From: Holosporales bacterium
Lineage (GTDB): Bacteria > Pseudomonadota > Alphaproteobacteria > UBA3830 > JAIRMZ01
NCBI GenBank assembly: GCA_031255325.1
Contig: JAIRST010000018.1
Span: forward strand, 1 to 14,778
DNA length: 14,778 nt
Reading direction: 5' to 3'
Part shown: positions 7,004 through 14,439 of the stretch, piece after piece
How positions within the stretch are numbered: position 1 is the stretch's first letter
Layout of the letters: each line of letters opens with the position of its first letter
Notes under the pieces: generated by a model
The model's input: only the letters and a program-made list of their open reading frames with translations
The model's database searches: none
Told to the model about the DNA's origin: nothing
Position numbers and translations under genes: made by a program

Positions 7004-8128
7004 TTAAAATGGGGGGGAACTTAGCTTGTTACTTATCCAATCAACGATTGCTTTGCTAGAATGACCAAAGTTTGCAATATATCTATCACGTAATACAGCA
7101 ATGTTTTGAGGTTTTAAGTTTCGAATATTTGCTAAAGCTGCTATTAATTTTTGAGAAAGCTCCTTTTTGTCATTTAGCGTAAATATAGGTCCTAACTGTT
7201 TTTCTAAGCTAGCTTCCCATTTAACACCCACATCAGATCGTTCATACATTTCCATACATTCATCTGGTGTTTCCAAAGTAATGACTGGCCGTTCGTAAAT
7301 GAACGCAAAATCAAAACGAATACTTGAACTATCTGAAATTAATACATCGGATTTAGACATAGATGGAGAACCATCTATGTCTAGATCAAAGTGAACATGC
7401 GTATAGGGTTTTAATCTTTGCTCCAAATTTTCAATTACACGTTTTTCTGATTTAAGACTTTGCGGGTGAGGACGCAGAATTATTTCAAATCCACTCTGAG
7501 CGAGCTCTATAATAAAATCGTTTCCATATGTGGCCAAAAACCCTTTACGCCCCCATGAGGGAGCTATCAGCAAAACAGGTCTTTCCGACCAGTTTCGATT
7601 ATGGTTAGCAAGAGATGCTAATACATCAAAATAAGGGAGCCCAACAGAAACACATTCTTTTGTTTTTAACGCACGTAGTTTTTCAGTAATTCGTATACTA
7701 TCCAAAGAAAACGCACCCACCATCAATACGGCATCATAAAAATCAAGCGAACCCTTACGATAGAAAGATACATCTGAAATGCTATGAAAAATATGCGCCA
7801 TACATTCAACTCGCTGCGGCCTAATAATAGGATATCCTTTTGTTCCAATGTTCGGTGTGGTTGATAACATTATTTTGGCTTTGCTCATAGAAAATTTCCA
7901 AAAAGCTAATGCCCCTTGTCCTAAGTAACGTGATGACATATATCTGCTCTTTATCTGAAGAGCAGGATCATTTTTATCCATTGTTATATATCGAAATGCT
8001 ATATGACGCCTGATCAGTTCTTCGATAACTGGCTTAAACGTATACAAATAGGCGCGTCCTTCGGAAAATACAAGGATCTGCTGATCCCATTTCTTTCCGG
8101 CTTCTTTAAGAAAAGTGCGTCCGAACAT
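7004..8128 (-). CDS. CDP-glycerol glycerophosphotransferase-like (TagB/TagF family) transferase
   Basis: Last gene of the minus-strand phosphonate cassette. The C-terminal half has the hallmarks of the CDP-glycerol:polyglycerophosphate transferase family (teichoic-acid TagB/TagF and capsule relatives): LLIAPSWGRKG near 186-196, LRPHPQS at 218-224 and SDVLISDSSSIRFDF at 260-274. Such enzymes move an alcohol phosphate from a CDP carrier to a glycan or lipid. Next to a cytidylyltransferase-PepM fusion, the likely donor is a CMP-activated phosphonate (inference). I chose ATG 8128 because GGAG at 8138-8135 is correctly spaced for it and would lie inside the alternative TTG start at 8140. From ATG it is 374 residues. 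The last codons (Ser-Ser-Pro-Pro-Phe) contain a C7 run, so slippage would replace the tail. Confidence 0.82.
   Translation of the reverse strand: MFGRTFLKEAGKKWDQQILVFSEGRAYLYTFKPVIEELIRRHIAFRYITMDKNDPALQIKSRYMSSRYLGQGALAFWKFSMSKAKIMLSTTPNIGTKGYPIIRPQRVECMAHIFHSISDVSFYRKGSLDFYDAVLMVGAFSLDSIRITEKLRALKTKECVSVGLPYFDVLASLANHNRNWSERPVLLIAPSWGRKGFLATYGNDFIIELAQSGFEIILRPHPQSLKSEKRVIENLEQRLKPYTHVHFDLDIDGSPSMSKSDVLISDSSSIRFDFAFIYERPVITLETPDECMEMYERSDVGVKWEASLEKQLGPIFTLNDKKELSQKLIAALANIRNLKPQNIAVLRDRYIANFGHSSKAIVDWISNKLSSPPF
7011..7017 (-). repeat. C7 run (coding strand) in the last codons of the TagF-like gene
   Basis: Seven G on the plus strand, read as C on the coding strand, lie five bases before the stop of the transferase. 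At the length seen the protein ends Pro-Pro-Phe-stop. With one extra C the frame runs on through Ile-Leu-Lys-Arg-Val-Leu-Gln-Lys for roughly 30 more residues toward rpoN. It is shorter than the other tracts and may be fortuitous. Confidence 0.75.
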
Positions 8129-8163
8129 AAAATTCTCCAAAAAAATTAGGAATATCTAAAGTA

Positions 8164-9264
8164 TCAACAACACCCCGAAAGACTTTTTTGTAAAATATCC
8201 AAAATGTTAATTTCATTACTTTCAATTATAAAATTACTTGCACGTTTAGAAGTGCACATTTTCGATGCGAGCGCATAAATATTTTCTACTTCGCAAAATT
8301 CTAAAAGATCCTTATTGAGTGACAATTCATTCATAAATTCAGCTACTGTATAGGCTAGCTGTTGATCCTCTACGCAACGCCATAGATTTTTCCCATCGAC
8401 CAATTCGATCAAGGCCGAGAGAGTGAAAGAGCACGCCAAACCATGAGGAATGCCCAAATGAATGGTGAGAGGGTATGAGATAGCATGCGCTATTGCTGTG
8501 TGGCTTTGACTAATAGCTATCCCAGCTAAACAGCTAGCTTGCTGTAATTTTTCTCGAGCAACAAGATCAGATAGATTTATTTGAGTGTGTGATAAAAAGG
8601 TACACAGGAGCTTAATAGCTTCCCGTGCCATAAGTTGGCCTATAATTGTAGCACTCTTGTTCCATAAAGTTTCCATACTGTGGGAAAGGGCATCCAGCGC
8701 ACTCCAGAGTGTTTCTTTCCTTGGTAAAGATAAAGTTAATTCTGGAGATAAAAAAACAGCCTTTGGATATAGAAGAGGATCCTCTAAAGAATGTTTTTTC
8801 ATATGGGCATTATCCCAAATAGTCGCGAAGGACGTTACTTCCGCCCCAGTGCCAGCTGTTGTTGGAATGCAATATAAAGGTAAAGCTTTGTGCAACTTAT
8901 GACTCTCATTTTCACGTAGATATTGAGATAAAGACCAATTTTCATTACAAGCTAAAGCTGCCGACAAAGCTTTAGCACTATCTATTACACTGCCTCCCCC
9001 AAGCGCTATAATAACTTCAATTTTTTCTTGGCGCAATTGACAGATTAAATTATCCAAAACATCAATATCTGGATTAGGCATTACCGTTTGTACCAAACAA
9101 CGTGCTGAAGGCATTATATTTATAATTTCTTTCGCTGTTTCTCTCTTGATCATTCCAGCAGTCGTTACCAAAAGAGTGGCTTTGTTTTCAACATAACTAG
9201 GTAAAAATGAAAATACATTCTTACCTCCATAGATTTTTACAGGATTATAATGCTGCCAGATCAT
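8164..9264 (-). CDS. Iron-containing alcohol dehydrogenase, probable phosphonoacetaldehyde reductase
   Basis: Group III (iron-type) alcohol dehydrogenase of 366 residues, full length. The NAD(P)-binding signature GGGSVIDSAK is at 89-98, PTTAGTGAEVTSFA at 134-147, and the four metal ligands fit D191, H195 (LDALSH), H260 and H274 (GIPHG), with the usual 14-residue spacing between the last two. Members of this family beside pepM and ppd reduce phosphonoacetaldehyde to 2-hydroxyethylphosphonate; I infer that role from context. The ATG at 9264 overlaps the end of ppd by 20 nt, which argues for coupled translation. The next gene starts 35 nt after its stop. No aminotransferase is present in the cassette, which favours hydroxyethyl- over aminoethylphosphonate. 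Confidence 0.88.
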   Translation of the reverse strand: MIWQHYNPVKIYGGKNVFSFLPSYVENKATLLVTTAGMIKRETAKEIINIMPSARCLVQTVMPNPDIDVLDNLICQLRQEKIEVIIALGGGSVIDSAKALSAALACNENWSLSQYLRENESHKLHKALPLYCIPTTAGTGAEVTSFATIWDNAHMKKHSLEDPLLYPKAVFLSPELTLSLPRKETLWSALDALSHSMETLWNKSATIIGQLMAREAIKLLCTFLSHTQINLSDLVAREKLQQASCLAGIAISQSHTAIAHAISYPLTIHLGIPHGLACSFTLSALIELVDGKNLWRCVEDQQLAYTVAEFMNELSLNKDLLEFCEVENIYALASKMCTSKRASNFIIESNEINILDILQKSLSGCC

Positions 9265-10397
9265 ACTTTTGCAAATAATCCATAAATTGTTCTCGATTTT
9301 TGTATGGGCTTACTGTTGGGCGACCTAAATCTGGCCGAGAACCGGGCGACAAACTTATTTCTAGGAAATGCGGCCCTGTTCCTCTTTCAATGCTTTGTAT
9401 GGCTTTAATAATACCATCTGCAGTATTGGCGTAATAATAACCAGTATAACCACAGGCGCGGCTTATCCTTGCGAAATCTAAATGCATCGAACACGTAGCT
9501 TGACCCCCTACCGATTCGTGGCAGTAATTATTCAATAAAACATGTATGAAATTTTTCACCTGCAAACTTCCAATAATTCCCATTGCCCCCAAATGCATAA
9601 TAAGAGCCCCATCCCCATCAAGGCATACAATCCGCTTATTCGTAGACAAAGCTATGCCAAGCGCTATAGATGATCCGTGTCCCATTCCTCCTACTGTTAA
9701 AAAATCCCTAGGGGTTTCTTCATGCTTAACCCGTAATTCAAACAATTCTCGACCAGTTTTTCCAGTAGTAGCTACCAAACAATCGTCTGGCTTAAGGTTT
9801 TTTTTAAGACATTCAATAGCTTCTTCACGACGCAGATTTGACAATGTCTTAGGAGCCTTACTTGAATTATAAGAGAGGGGGGGGGGAGGAGGAAAAGGTT
9901 CCTTCTTTGACTAATAATGCTACAGGTCTTTGTTCCTTAATCATTAAAGGCCATAACTTGATTACTTCTTCCTCAAAATCTGATTGAGCATCAAGAATGT
10001 TAAAAGGAATTTCCAGAAGCTCTAATAAGTCTTGTGTAATGCGCCCTTGTTTTATATGTTGTGGCTCGTCTTTTTTCCCCGGTTCTCCTCGCCAACCAAT
10101 TATTAATAACATCGGTATAGAATAGATCTCTTTATCAGCCAATGACGTTAAAGGATTAATAGCATTTCCCAGACCGGAATTTTGCATGTATACAACAGCG
10201 GGCTTATTATTGGCCAAAAAGTATCCAATCGCTATGCCTATAGCATTACCTTCATTTGCTGCGATGATATGTTTATCAATCGGTAGAGTACAAGTAAGAC
10301 AAAAGCCTAAATCTTTCAGATAGGAATCAGGAACGCCAACAAAAAAATCCATCCCCTTTTGGTGTAATTTATTAATACTTTCTTGAACGTCAATCAT
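9245..10397 (-). pseudogene. ppd: Phosphonopyruvate decarboxylase, split by a frameshift at a C10 tract (possibly phase-OFF)
   Basis: ThDP-dependent enzyme turning phosphonopyruvate into phosphonoacetaldehyde, the step that makes PEP-mutase chemistry favourable. The upstream frame (10397-9867) has the pyrimidine-binding half: GVPDSYLK, ANEGNAIGIAIGY with ThDP-activating E49, and QNSGLGNAINPLTSLAD, IGWRGEPG, DEPQH. It ends Phe-Ser-Ser-Ser-Pro-Pro-Pro-Leu-Leu-stop right after ten C. The downstream frame (stop at 9245) has the diphosphate-binding half: TTGKTGREL, VGGMGHGSSIALG, GDGA...LLNN, and HESVGGQAT. Its frame is open back through the C tract. Losing one C (or gaining two) would fuse the halves into about 383 residues, the usual Ppd length. 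The start overlaps the pepM stop (ATGA). Two separate subunits, as in sulfopyruvate decarboxylase, are possible, but the second half has only a weak TTG start at 9844. Confidence 0.85.
9877..9886 (-). repeat. C10 homopolymer (coding strand) at the ppd frame break
   Basis: Ten G on the plus strand (C on the coding strand) sit in the linker between the two ThDP domains of Ppd, preceded by TCCTCCT on the coding strand. Frame arithmetic: tract lengths of 9 or 12 keep the enzyme in one frame; 10, as here, ends at TAA about ten bases after the tract. Position and length are typical of slipped-strand contingency tracts, but also of homopolymer read errors. Confidence 0.9.
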
Positions 10398-11692
10398 TTG
10401 GTTCCAGGCACTAAATTAAGAATTTCATTAATACTCATTATATTCTCGTCTGCTTCAAAAGCTCTTTCATGGCACAGAATACTCTCGGCGGTTTTTTTCA
10501 TCGCTGGATAGGCACTACGCAACAGATGATTTGCATAAATGACGATATTTACTCCTTTCTCTTTGAGCTCATCCTCTGTCACTTGACTATAACTCGAGGG
10601 TACAGCAATTAAGGGACGACGATCTGGCAATTTAGAATAAGCATCGCAGAAAGCAAAAATTTCATCAGGCTTTTTTTGACGAGAATGGATCATAATAGCA
10701 TCTGCTCCGGCTTGAATATATTTTTCTGCACGCATTAAAGCATCTTGCTGACCACGGCCCAAGATCAAACTTTCAATTCTTGCAACGATCATGAAATCTT
10801 TCGATATTTGAGCTTTTTTCCCAACGTTTATTTTATGGCTGAATAGTTCAATAGATTCCTGTGTTTGCTCTACATCTGTTCCTAAAAGAGAATTCTTTTT
10901 AAGACCTGTTTTATCCTCTATAATAATAGCTGAAACGCCAAGACGTTCTAATGTCCTTACTGTAAATGCAAAATGCTCTGCTAATCCTCCTGTATCTCCA
11001 TCGAAAATAAGAGGTTTAGTTGTAACCTCAAAGACCTCTTCAAGAGTACGAATTCTCGAAGATAAATCGATAAGTTCAATGTCTGGTTTGGCCCGTGCAG
11101 TGGAGTCTGTTAAACTGCTAATCCACATGCCATCGAATTCGCACAGTCCGGCTTCTGTTGTTATATGTGTGTGCTCGACTATTGAACCTGTTAACCCATT
11201 ATGCACTTCCAAAAAACGTAATATGGGTTTTACGGCTAGCAATCGGCGTAACGAACTAAGGCGATGTTCAGGTAATATACCAATTTCCCTTAAAGCTAAG
11301 TTTAATTTAGTAGAAGATATTCCCTTCGTATATGGTATTTCTATTAGTTCACCTCCCCATGCAGTGAGTGTGTCAATTACTTTTTGCCTCGTTTGTTTTT
11401 GCACTCCATCACGCCAGTCATCACCATGCACAACATAATCAGGACGAATGGATAAAAGATTCGGTACGTAGTCTAGGGTATCTTGTGCTATAATTTGACT
11501 CACTCCTTTAATGGCTGATACTACGGTTTGACGCTCTTTAAACGCCATATAAGGTAAACGTTTATAAGAAGCTATCGCTTCATCGGTCAAAAGACCAACA
11601 ATAACTTCACCTAATTTCGTGGCTTCATTTATAATATTAAGATGCCCTGGATGTATCAAATCGGCAGACATTCCAACATATACTTTTTTCAT
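10394..11692 (-). CDS. pepM: Bifunctional cytidylyltransferase / phosphoenolpyruvate mutase
   Basis: First gene of the phosphonate cassette. Residues 1-135 form a nucleotidyltransferase of the glycerol-3-phosphate cytidylyltransferase type: HPGH (14-17) and ISSTK (125-129). Residues about 150-430 are PEP mutase of the isocitrate-lyase superfamily: DGDTGG (231-236), and the diagnostic EDKTGLKKNS (259-268, the EDKX5NS motif that separates PEP mutase from C-C lyases), then ARIESLILGRG. PEP mutase makes the C-P bond, PEP to phosphonopyruvate; the fused domain presumably charges the final phosphonate with CMP for transfer. Length 432 fits known fusions. The stop overlaps the ppd ATG. No strong promoter is visible in the 252-bp divergent gap to iscU; the ribosome-binding site (GAGAAA) is weak. 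Confidence 0.94.
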   Translation of the reverse strand: MKKVYVGMSADLIHPGHLNIINEATKLGEVIVGLLTDEAIASYKRLPYMAFKERQTVVSAIKGVSQIIAQDTLDYVPNLLSIRPDYVVHGDDWRDGVQKQTRQKVIDTLTAWGGELIEIPYTKGISSTKLNLALREIGILPEHRLSSLRRLLAVKPILRFLEVHNGLTGSIVEHTHITTEAGLCEFDGMWISSLTDSTARAKPDIELIDLSSRIRTLEEVFEVTTKPLIFDGDTGGLAEHFAFTVRTLERLGVSAIIIEDKTGLKKNSLLGTDVEQTQESIELFSHKINVGKKAQISKDFMIVARIESLILGRGQQDALMRAEKYIQAGADAIMIHSRQKKPDEIFAFCDAYSKLPDRRPLIAVPSSYSQVTEDELKEKGVNIVIYANHLLRSAYPAMKKTAESILCHERAFEADENIMSINEILNLVPGTK

Positions 11693-11868
11693 AGTTTTCT
11701 CTTTATCATAGAAAAGAAGGAATTAACAGAGCAGCATTTTTAGAGAATAAGCTCTTATAACAGAATACATAGGATTTCCGTATTTCCGTCCGTACAGACA
11801 TTGCGTTATTGATTCCAAAGAATCTTCGAGTCTATATTAAAAGGATAGGCTATTTACGGAAAAAATAG

Positions 11869-11897
11869 ATAACAAATAGCATGAAAACTTGTATAAT
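11869..11897 (+). promoter_or_regulatory. Candidate promoter for the iscUA-fdx genes
   Basis: A perfect -10 box TATAAT lies at 11892-11897. With a 17-nt spacer the -35 position reads ATAACA (four of six bases of the consensus). The iscUA start is 48 nt after the -10 and is preceded by AGGAGAG at 11934-11940. I do not see a recognisable IscR site, so an activator or repressor is not assigned. Confidence 0.5.
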
Positions 11898-11944
11898 GGT
11901 TCATTTCAATTCTGGGGTACAGCCTGATAGAGAAGGAGAGAGCT

Positions 11945-12736
11945 ATGCGGTATGATGCAAAAGTTGTTGATCACTATGAAAATCCACGCAATGTAGGGGC
12001 TTTAGAGGCGCAGTCTCCTCGTGTTGGGACGGGGGTTGTTGGTTCGCCTGCTTGCGGAGATGTTATTAAGCTTCAAATTCTGGTGGACGCAGAAGAACGT
12101 ATTCAAGATGTGCGGTTTAAAACATTCGGATGTGGATCGGCTATTGCAGTAAGCTCTCTTGTGACTGAACGTATTAAAGGAAAAACGTTAGAAGAAGCGC
12201 TGCAGGTACGTAACGTGGATATTTCCGAGTATCTTGATTTGCCAGAGATTAAACGGCACTGCTCTGTTCTTGCCGAAGAAGCTATCGCAGCAGCAATAAA
12301 AGATTTTCGAGCTAAACAGTCGGGTACCTCTGGGACATCTGGAAATTTTACACCTTTAACCATGACCCCCCGTGCTATTGAAAGAGCACGTGCTTTCTTA
12401 GCACAAAAAAAATCCTCTGCTGTCGGTTTACGTATTGCTGTTATACGTCAGGGATGCGCAGGACTTTCGTATGTGTTAGATTATGCGGACTCTAAGAATG
12501 GCGATGATATTCTCATAGATATAGAGGGGATTTCTTTACTTGTTGATCCTCTGGTAATGCCTTTCTTACAAGGGACACAAATAGACTACGTTGAAGAAAA
12601 TCTGAAAGCAGGATTTGTTTTCAACAACCCTAACGCCTGTGAACAATGCATGTGCGGGAATTCTTTTAGAACAGCCTGCAGTGGCGCGGCGCCATCTATG
12701 GATGGTCCCGAAGGAAATCCTATGTGTCGACATTGA
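11945..12736 (+). CDS. IscU-IscA fusion, Fe-S cluster scaffold and carrier
   Basis: One 263-residue frame carries two Fe-S assembly proteins. Residues 1-125 are IscU: SPACGD with C37 and D39, FGCGSA with C63, and KRHCSVLAEEA with H105 and C106, matching the canonical residue numbers. A Ser/Gly/Thr linker (126-134) leads to an A-type carrier (IscA) at about 135-241: QGCAGLSY with C171 and the CXC pair C235/C237 in EQCMCGNSF. A tail of about 20 residues beyond the normal IscA end adds C245 and C261. IscU builds the cluster and IscA-type proteins pass it on, so the fusion could channel it. No iscS, hscA or hscB lies beside it; they must be elsewhere. The ferredoxin follows 46 nt later. Confidence 0.93.
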   Translation: MRYDAKVVDHYENPRNVGALEAQSPRVGTGVVGSPACGDVIKLQILVDAEERIQDVRFKTFGCGSAIAVSSLVTERIKGKTLEEALQVRNVDISEYLDLPEIKRHCSVLAEEAIAAAIKDFRAKQSGTSGTSGNFTPLTMTPRAIERARAFLAQKKSSAVGLRIAVIRQGCAGLSYVLDYADSKNGDDILIDIEGISLLVDPLVMPFLQGTQIDYVEENLKAGFVFNNPNACEQCMCGNSFRTACSGAAPSMDGPEGNPMCRH

Positions 12737-12782
12737 TGTACTCACCGCTAAATGATAAAAATGAAACGAAAAGTGAGGAAAT

Positions 12783-13088
12783 ATGCCGAAGATAATCTTT
12801 ATTCTTGCAGATGGAACGCGTCAGGAAATTGACGCCAATGTAGGCGATACGGTTTTAGATGGGGCCCGTGCGGGGAATGTTCCTCTTGCAGGGGCGTGTA
12901 TGGGATCGATGGTATGTTGCACGTGTCGCGTTGAGGTAGACTCTGCGTGGTTGGCCAAATTGCCTGCTCCTGAGCCGCGCGAAGAAGCTGCGCTGGAATC
13001 TATCTGTGAGGCAACAGAAACCTCTCGTTTGGCCTGTGCCATTAAAATAACAGAAGACCTTAATGGCCTAATCGTACGCATTCCCTAA
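12783..13088 (+). CDS. fdx: [2Fe-2S] ferredoxin, ISC/adrenodoxin type
   Basis: Small electron carrier of 101 residues that supplies reducing power for Fe-S cluster assembly. The four ligands fit C39, C45, C48 and C85, giving the vertebrate/ISC-type CX5CX2CX36C spacing, in GACMGSMVCCTCRV and SRLACAI. Two further Cys (C46, C75) are extra. The acidic helix region typical of Fdx (EPREEAALE) is present. GAGGAA lies just before the ATG. It follows the IscU-IscA fusion and is presumably co-transcribed with it, which supports an ISC role over a generic redox ferredoxin. Confidence 0.93.
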   Translation: MPKIIFILADGTRQEIDANVGDTVLDGARAGNVPLAGACMGSMVCCTCRVEVDSAWLAKLPAPEPREEAALESICEATETSRLACAIKITEDLNGLIVRIP

Positions 13089-13136
13089 ATATTTTTAATA
13101 CCGATAACGCAAACGGAGAGCGTTGAAAAGCCATAG

Positions 13137-13868
13137 ATGCCAACGGTGATTGGGCACCGTCCGCAGGTGGTAGAGACTATGAGTATGTTCGCTTGAGCTC
13201 TGGCCAATTGTGGATTCCAAATGTTACGGGTATCCAACCCCATGTGTTTGTGGCCTCATTCCAACGGAATCGCCGCTAGCGCAGGGGCTTTGCATCATAT
13301 GAAACTGGTTTTGATCTTCCCGTCACTTGAAAAGGCATTAGGAGATTTACATGTTGTGTTTGCAACAACAGCACGAGAACGTACAACAAGTACACAAGCT
13401 CTATCTTTAGAGATGGCGGTTCATTTAGCGCTTCAGCATCATCGCGAGGGGGTAAAAGTGGGTTTTTTGTTTGGACCAGAGCGTGCTGGACTAACAAATG
13501 ATGCGCTTTCTTTATGTACAGCAGCCGTGCGGATCCCAACGGCTTTAGATTTTTCTTCTTTGAATTTGTCTCAAGCTGTCCTTTTAGTTACGCACGCATT
13601 TTTCAGAGCGTTTGAGACGTCAATATATAATGTGCAAGCACATTCTAAACGGTCACACGCAAGCTCTTTTGTGGCAACCCAGGCGGAGATCTTTGCTTTT
13701 CTAGCGCATTTCCAAACAGTTCTTTCAGAAGAAGGATACTTTGCCGCACCAGAACGAAAGGCGCGTATGATGTGGACATTGCGTAATTTTTTTGAACGGG
13801 CTCTTCCCACGCAGCAAGAGCTGAAAAGCCTATGGGGAGCACTTACTCACCTTTTGCAAAAACGGTAA
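13137..13868 (+). pseudogene. trmJ: TrmJ-like tRNA 2'-O-methyltransferase with an in-frame TGA
   Basis: SPOUT-family enzyme that methylates the ribose at position 32 of tRNAs. One frame runs from ATG 13137 to TAA 13866-13868 apart from a TGA at 13194-13196. Before it lies MPTVIGHRPQVVETMSMFA, after it ALANCGFQMLRVSNP, which together align with the TrmJ N-terminus (PQLGENIGAAARAM... LRLVNP). The TGA sits at the conserved motif-1 Arg position and would be CGA with one base change. The neighbouring Asn and Gly of that motif also look replaced (T, S). Motifs 2 and 3 (FLFGPERAGL; SLNLSQAVLLV) are intact. Translation from ATG 13221 could give a 215-residue protein lacking motif 1. I judge it a decaying gene; a sequencing error is possible. 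Confidence 0.8.
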
Positions 13869-13927
13869 GTACCGCCATTTTTTTGCTTGCGCTTTTTCTT
13901 ATCTTTCCTTAGGTTGTGTTTGTCTGC

Positions 13928-14003
13928 GGGCGCTTAGCTCAGTCGGTAGAGCATCTGACTTTTAATCAGAGGGTCGCAGGTTCGAACCCTGCAGCGCCCA
14001 CCA
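13928..14003 (+). tRNA. tRNA-Lys, anticodon TTT
   Basis: A full cloverleaf of 76 nt. The acceptor stem GGGCGCT pairs with AGCGCCC, followed by discriminator A and an encoded CCA (14001-14003). The D-arm is AGCTCAGTCGGTAGAGC. The anticodon stem TCTGA/TCAGA closes loop CTTTTAA, anticodon TTT at 13961-13963. The T-arm is GCAGGTTCGAACCCTGC. Flanking bases CTTTCCTT (13903-13910) and AAGGAAAG (14004-14011) are complementary and could extend the acceptor stem in the precursor. Confidence 0.98.
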
Positions 14004-14309
14004 AAGGAAAGCAGGAATTTTTGAGGGACTTGTTTTATCTGTCTAATGTGTGAGCAGATTTTTCTCCCGTGATTTCTAGATTTACTTTATAAGAATAACA
14101 GCATTTATTAAATAACGGAGTCACAGGAGATTAGGCATTAATACTGGTTTTGAGACACTTACGATTTTTCTATGAAGCTTTACCAAGGAGCACCTGAGAA
14201 CGGAGTACATGACTTATACCGAACATGTTTCTTGTTTGCTGACGACACCTTGATTTTTATTTTAATATTAGCTGGTATTAGGTAGGTAGTGCAAATTTCT
14301 ATAGATAAA

Positions 14310-14346
14310 TTTTAAAAGAGACTGAAAGGAGTTTGATCTTTTAAAA
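14310..14346. repeat. 10-bp perfect inverted repeat upstream of the methyltransferase promoter
   Basis: TTTTAAAAGA (14310-14319) and TCTTTTAAAA (14337-14346) are perfect reverse complements separated by 17 nt, ending five bases before the -35 box. It could be an operator or a weak transcript-end hairpin. The arms are themselves AT-palindromic, so chance is not excluded. Confidence 0.6.
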
Positions 14347-14351
14347 AAGGC

Positions 14352-14381
14352 TTGACTGGAAAGCAGCATACATATTATACT
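14352..14381 (+). promoter_or_regulatory. Sigma-70 promoter for the methyltransferase gene
   Basis: TTGACT (14352-14357), an 18-nt spacer, and TATACT (14376-14381) make five-of-six matches at both boxes. The predicted transcript start near 14388 leaves a leader of about 50 nt before the ATG at 14440, with GGAG at 14432-14435 as the ribosome-binding site. Confidence 0.7.
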
Positions 14382-14439
14382 CTTCAATAAATTAAGCGGT
14401 AAAGCTTAGTAGAACATTAAAAGTAGCAAACGGAGAAAC

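Larger units (their letters stand above)
14004..14439. other. 436-bp gene-free stretch after tRNA-Lys
   Basis: I see no coding sequence with a credible start, ribosome-binding site or family resemblance. The right part contains the inverted repeat and the promoter of the methyltransferase, listed separately. The left part (14012-14300) is AT-rich, with no recognisable RNA, insertion sequence or integrase core site. No strong terminator follows the tRNA. Confidence 0.6.

Noticed and set aside
9245..10397. A genuine two-subunit decarboxylase, as in sulfopyruvate decarboxylase
   Set aside because: Not excluded, but single-chain Ppd is the rule in PepM cassettes, the second half has only a weak TTG start with no well-placed ribosome-binding site, and the break falls exactly on a C10 tract.
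11079..11438. A 119-codon open frame opposite pepM
   Set aside because: It lies fully inside the antisense of a well-supported gene, has no recognisable motif or ribosome-binding site, and mirrors the codon pattern of pepM.
12404..12411. An A8 run in the iscUA fusion as another contingency tract
   Set aside because: A runs of this size are common by chance in AT-rich coding DNA, and both domains are in frame around it.
13194..13196. TGA recoded as a sense codon
   Set aside because: TGA ends kdsD and iscUA at expected places and TGG is used normally for Trp, so genome-wide recoding is not supported.
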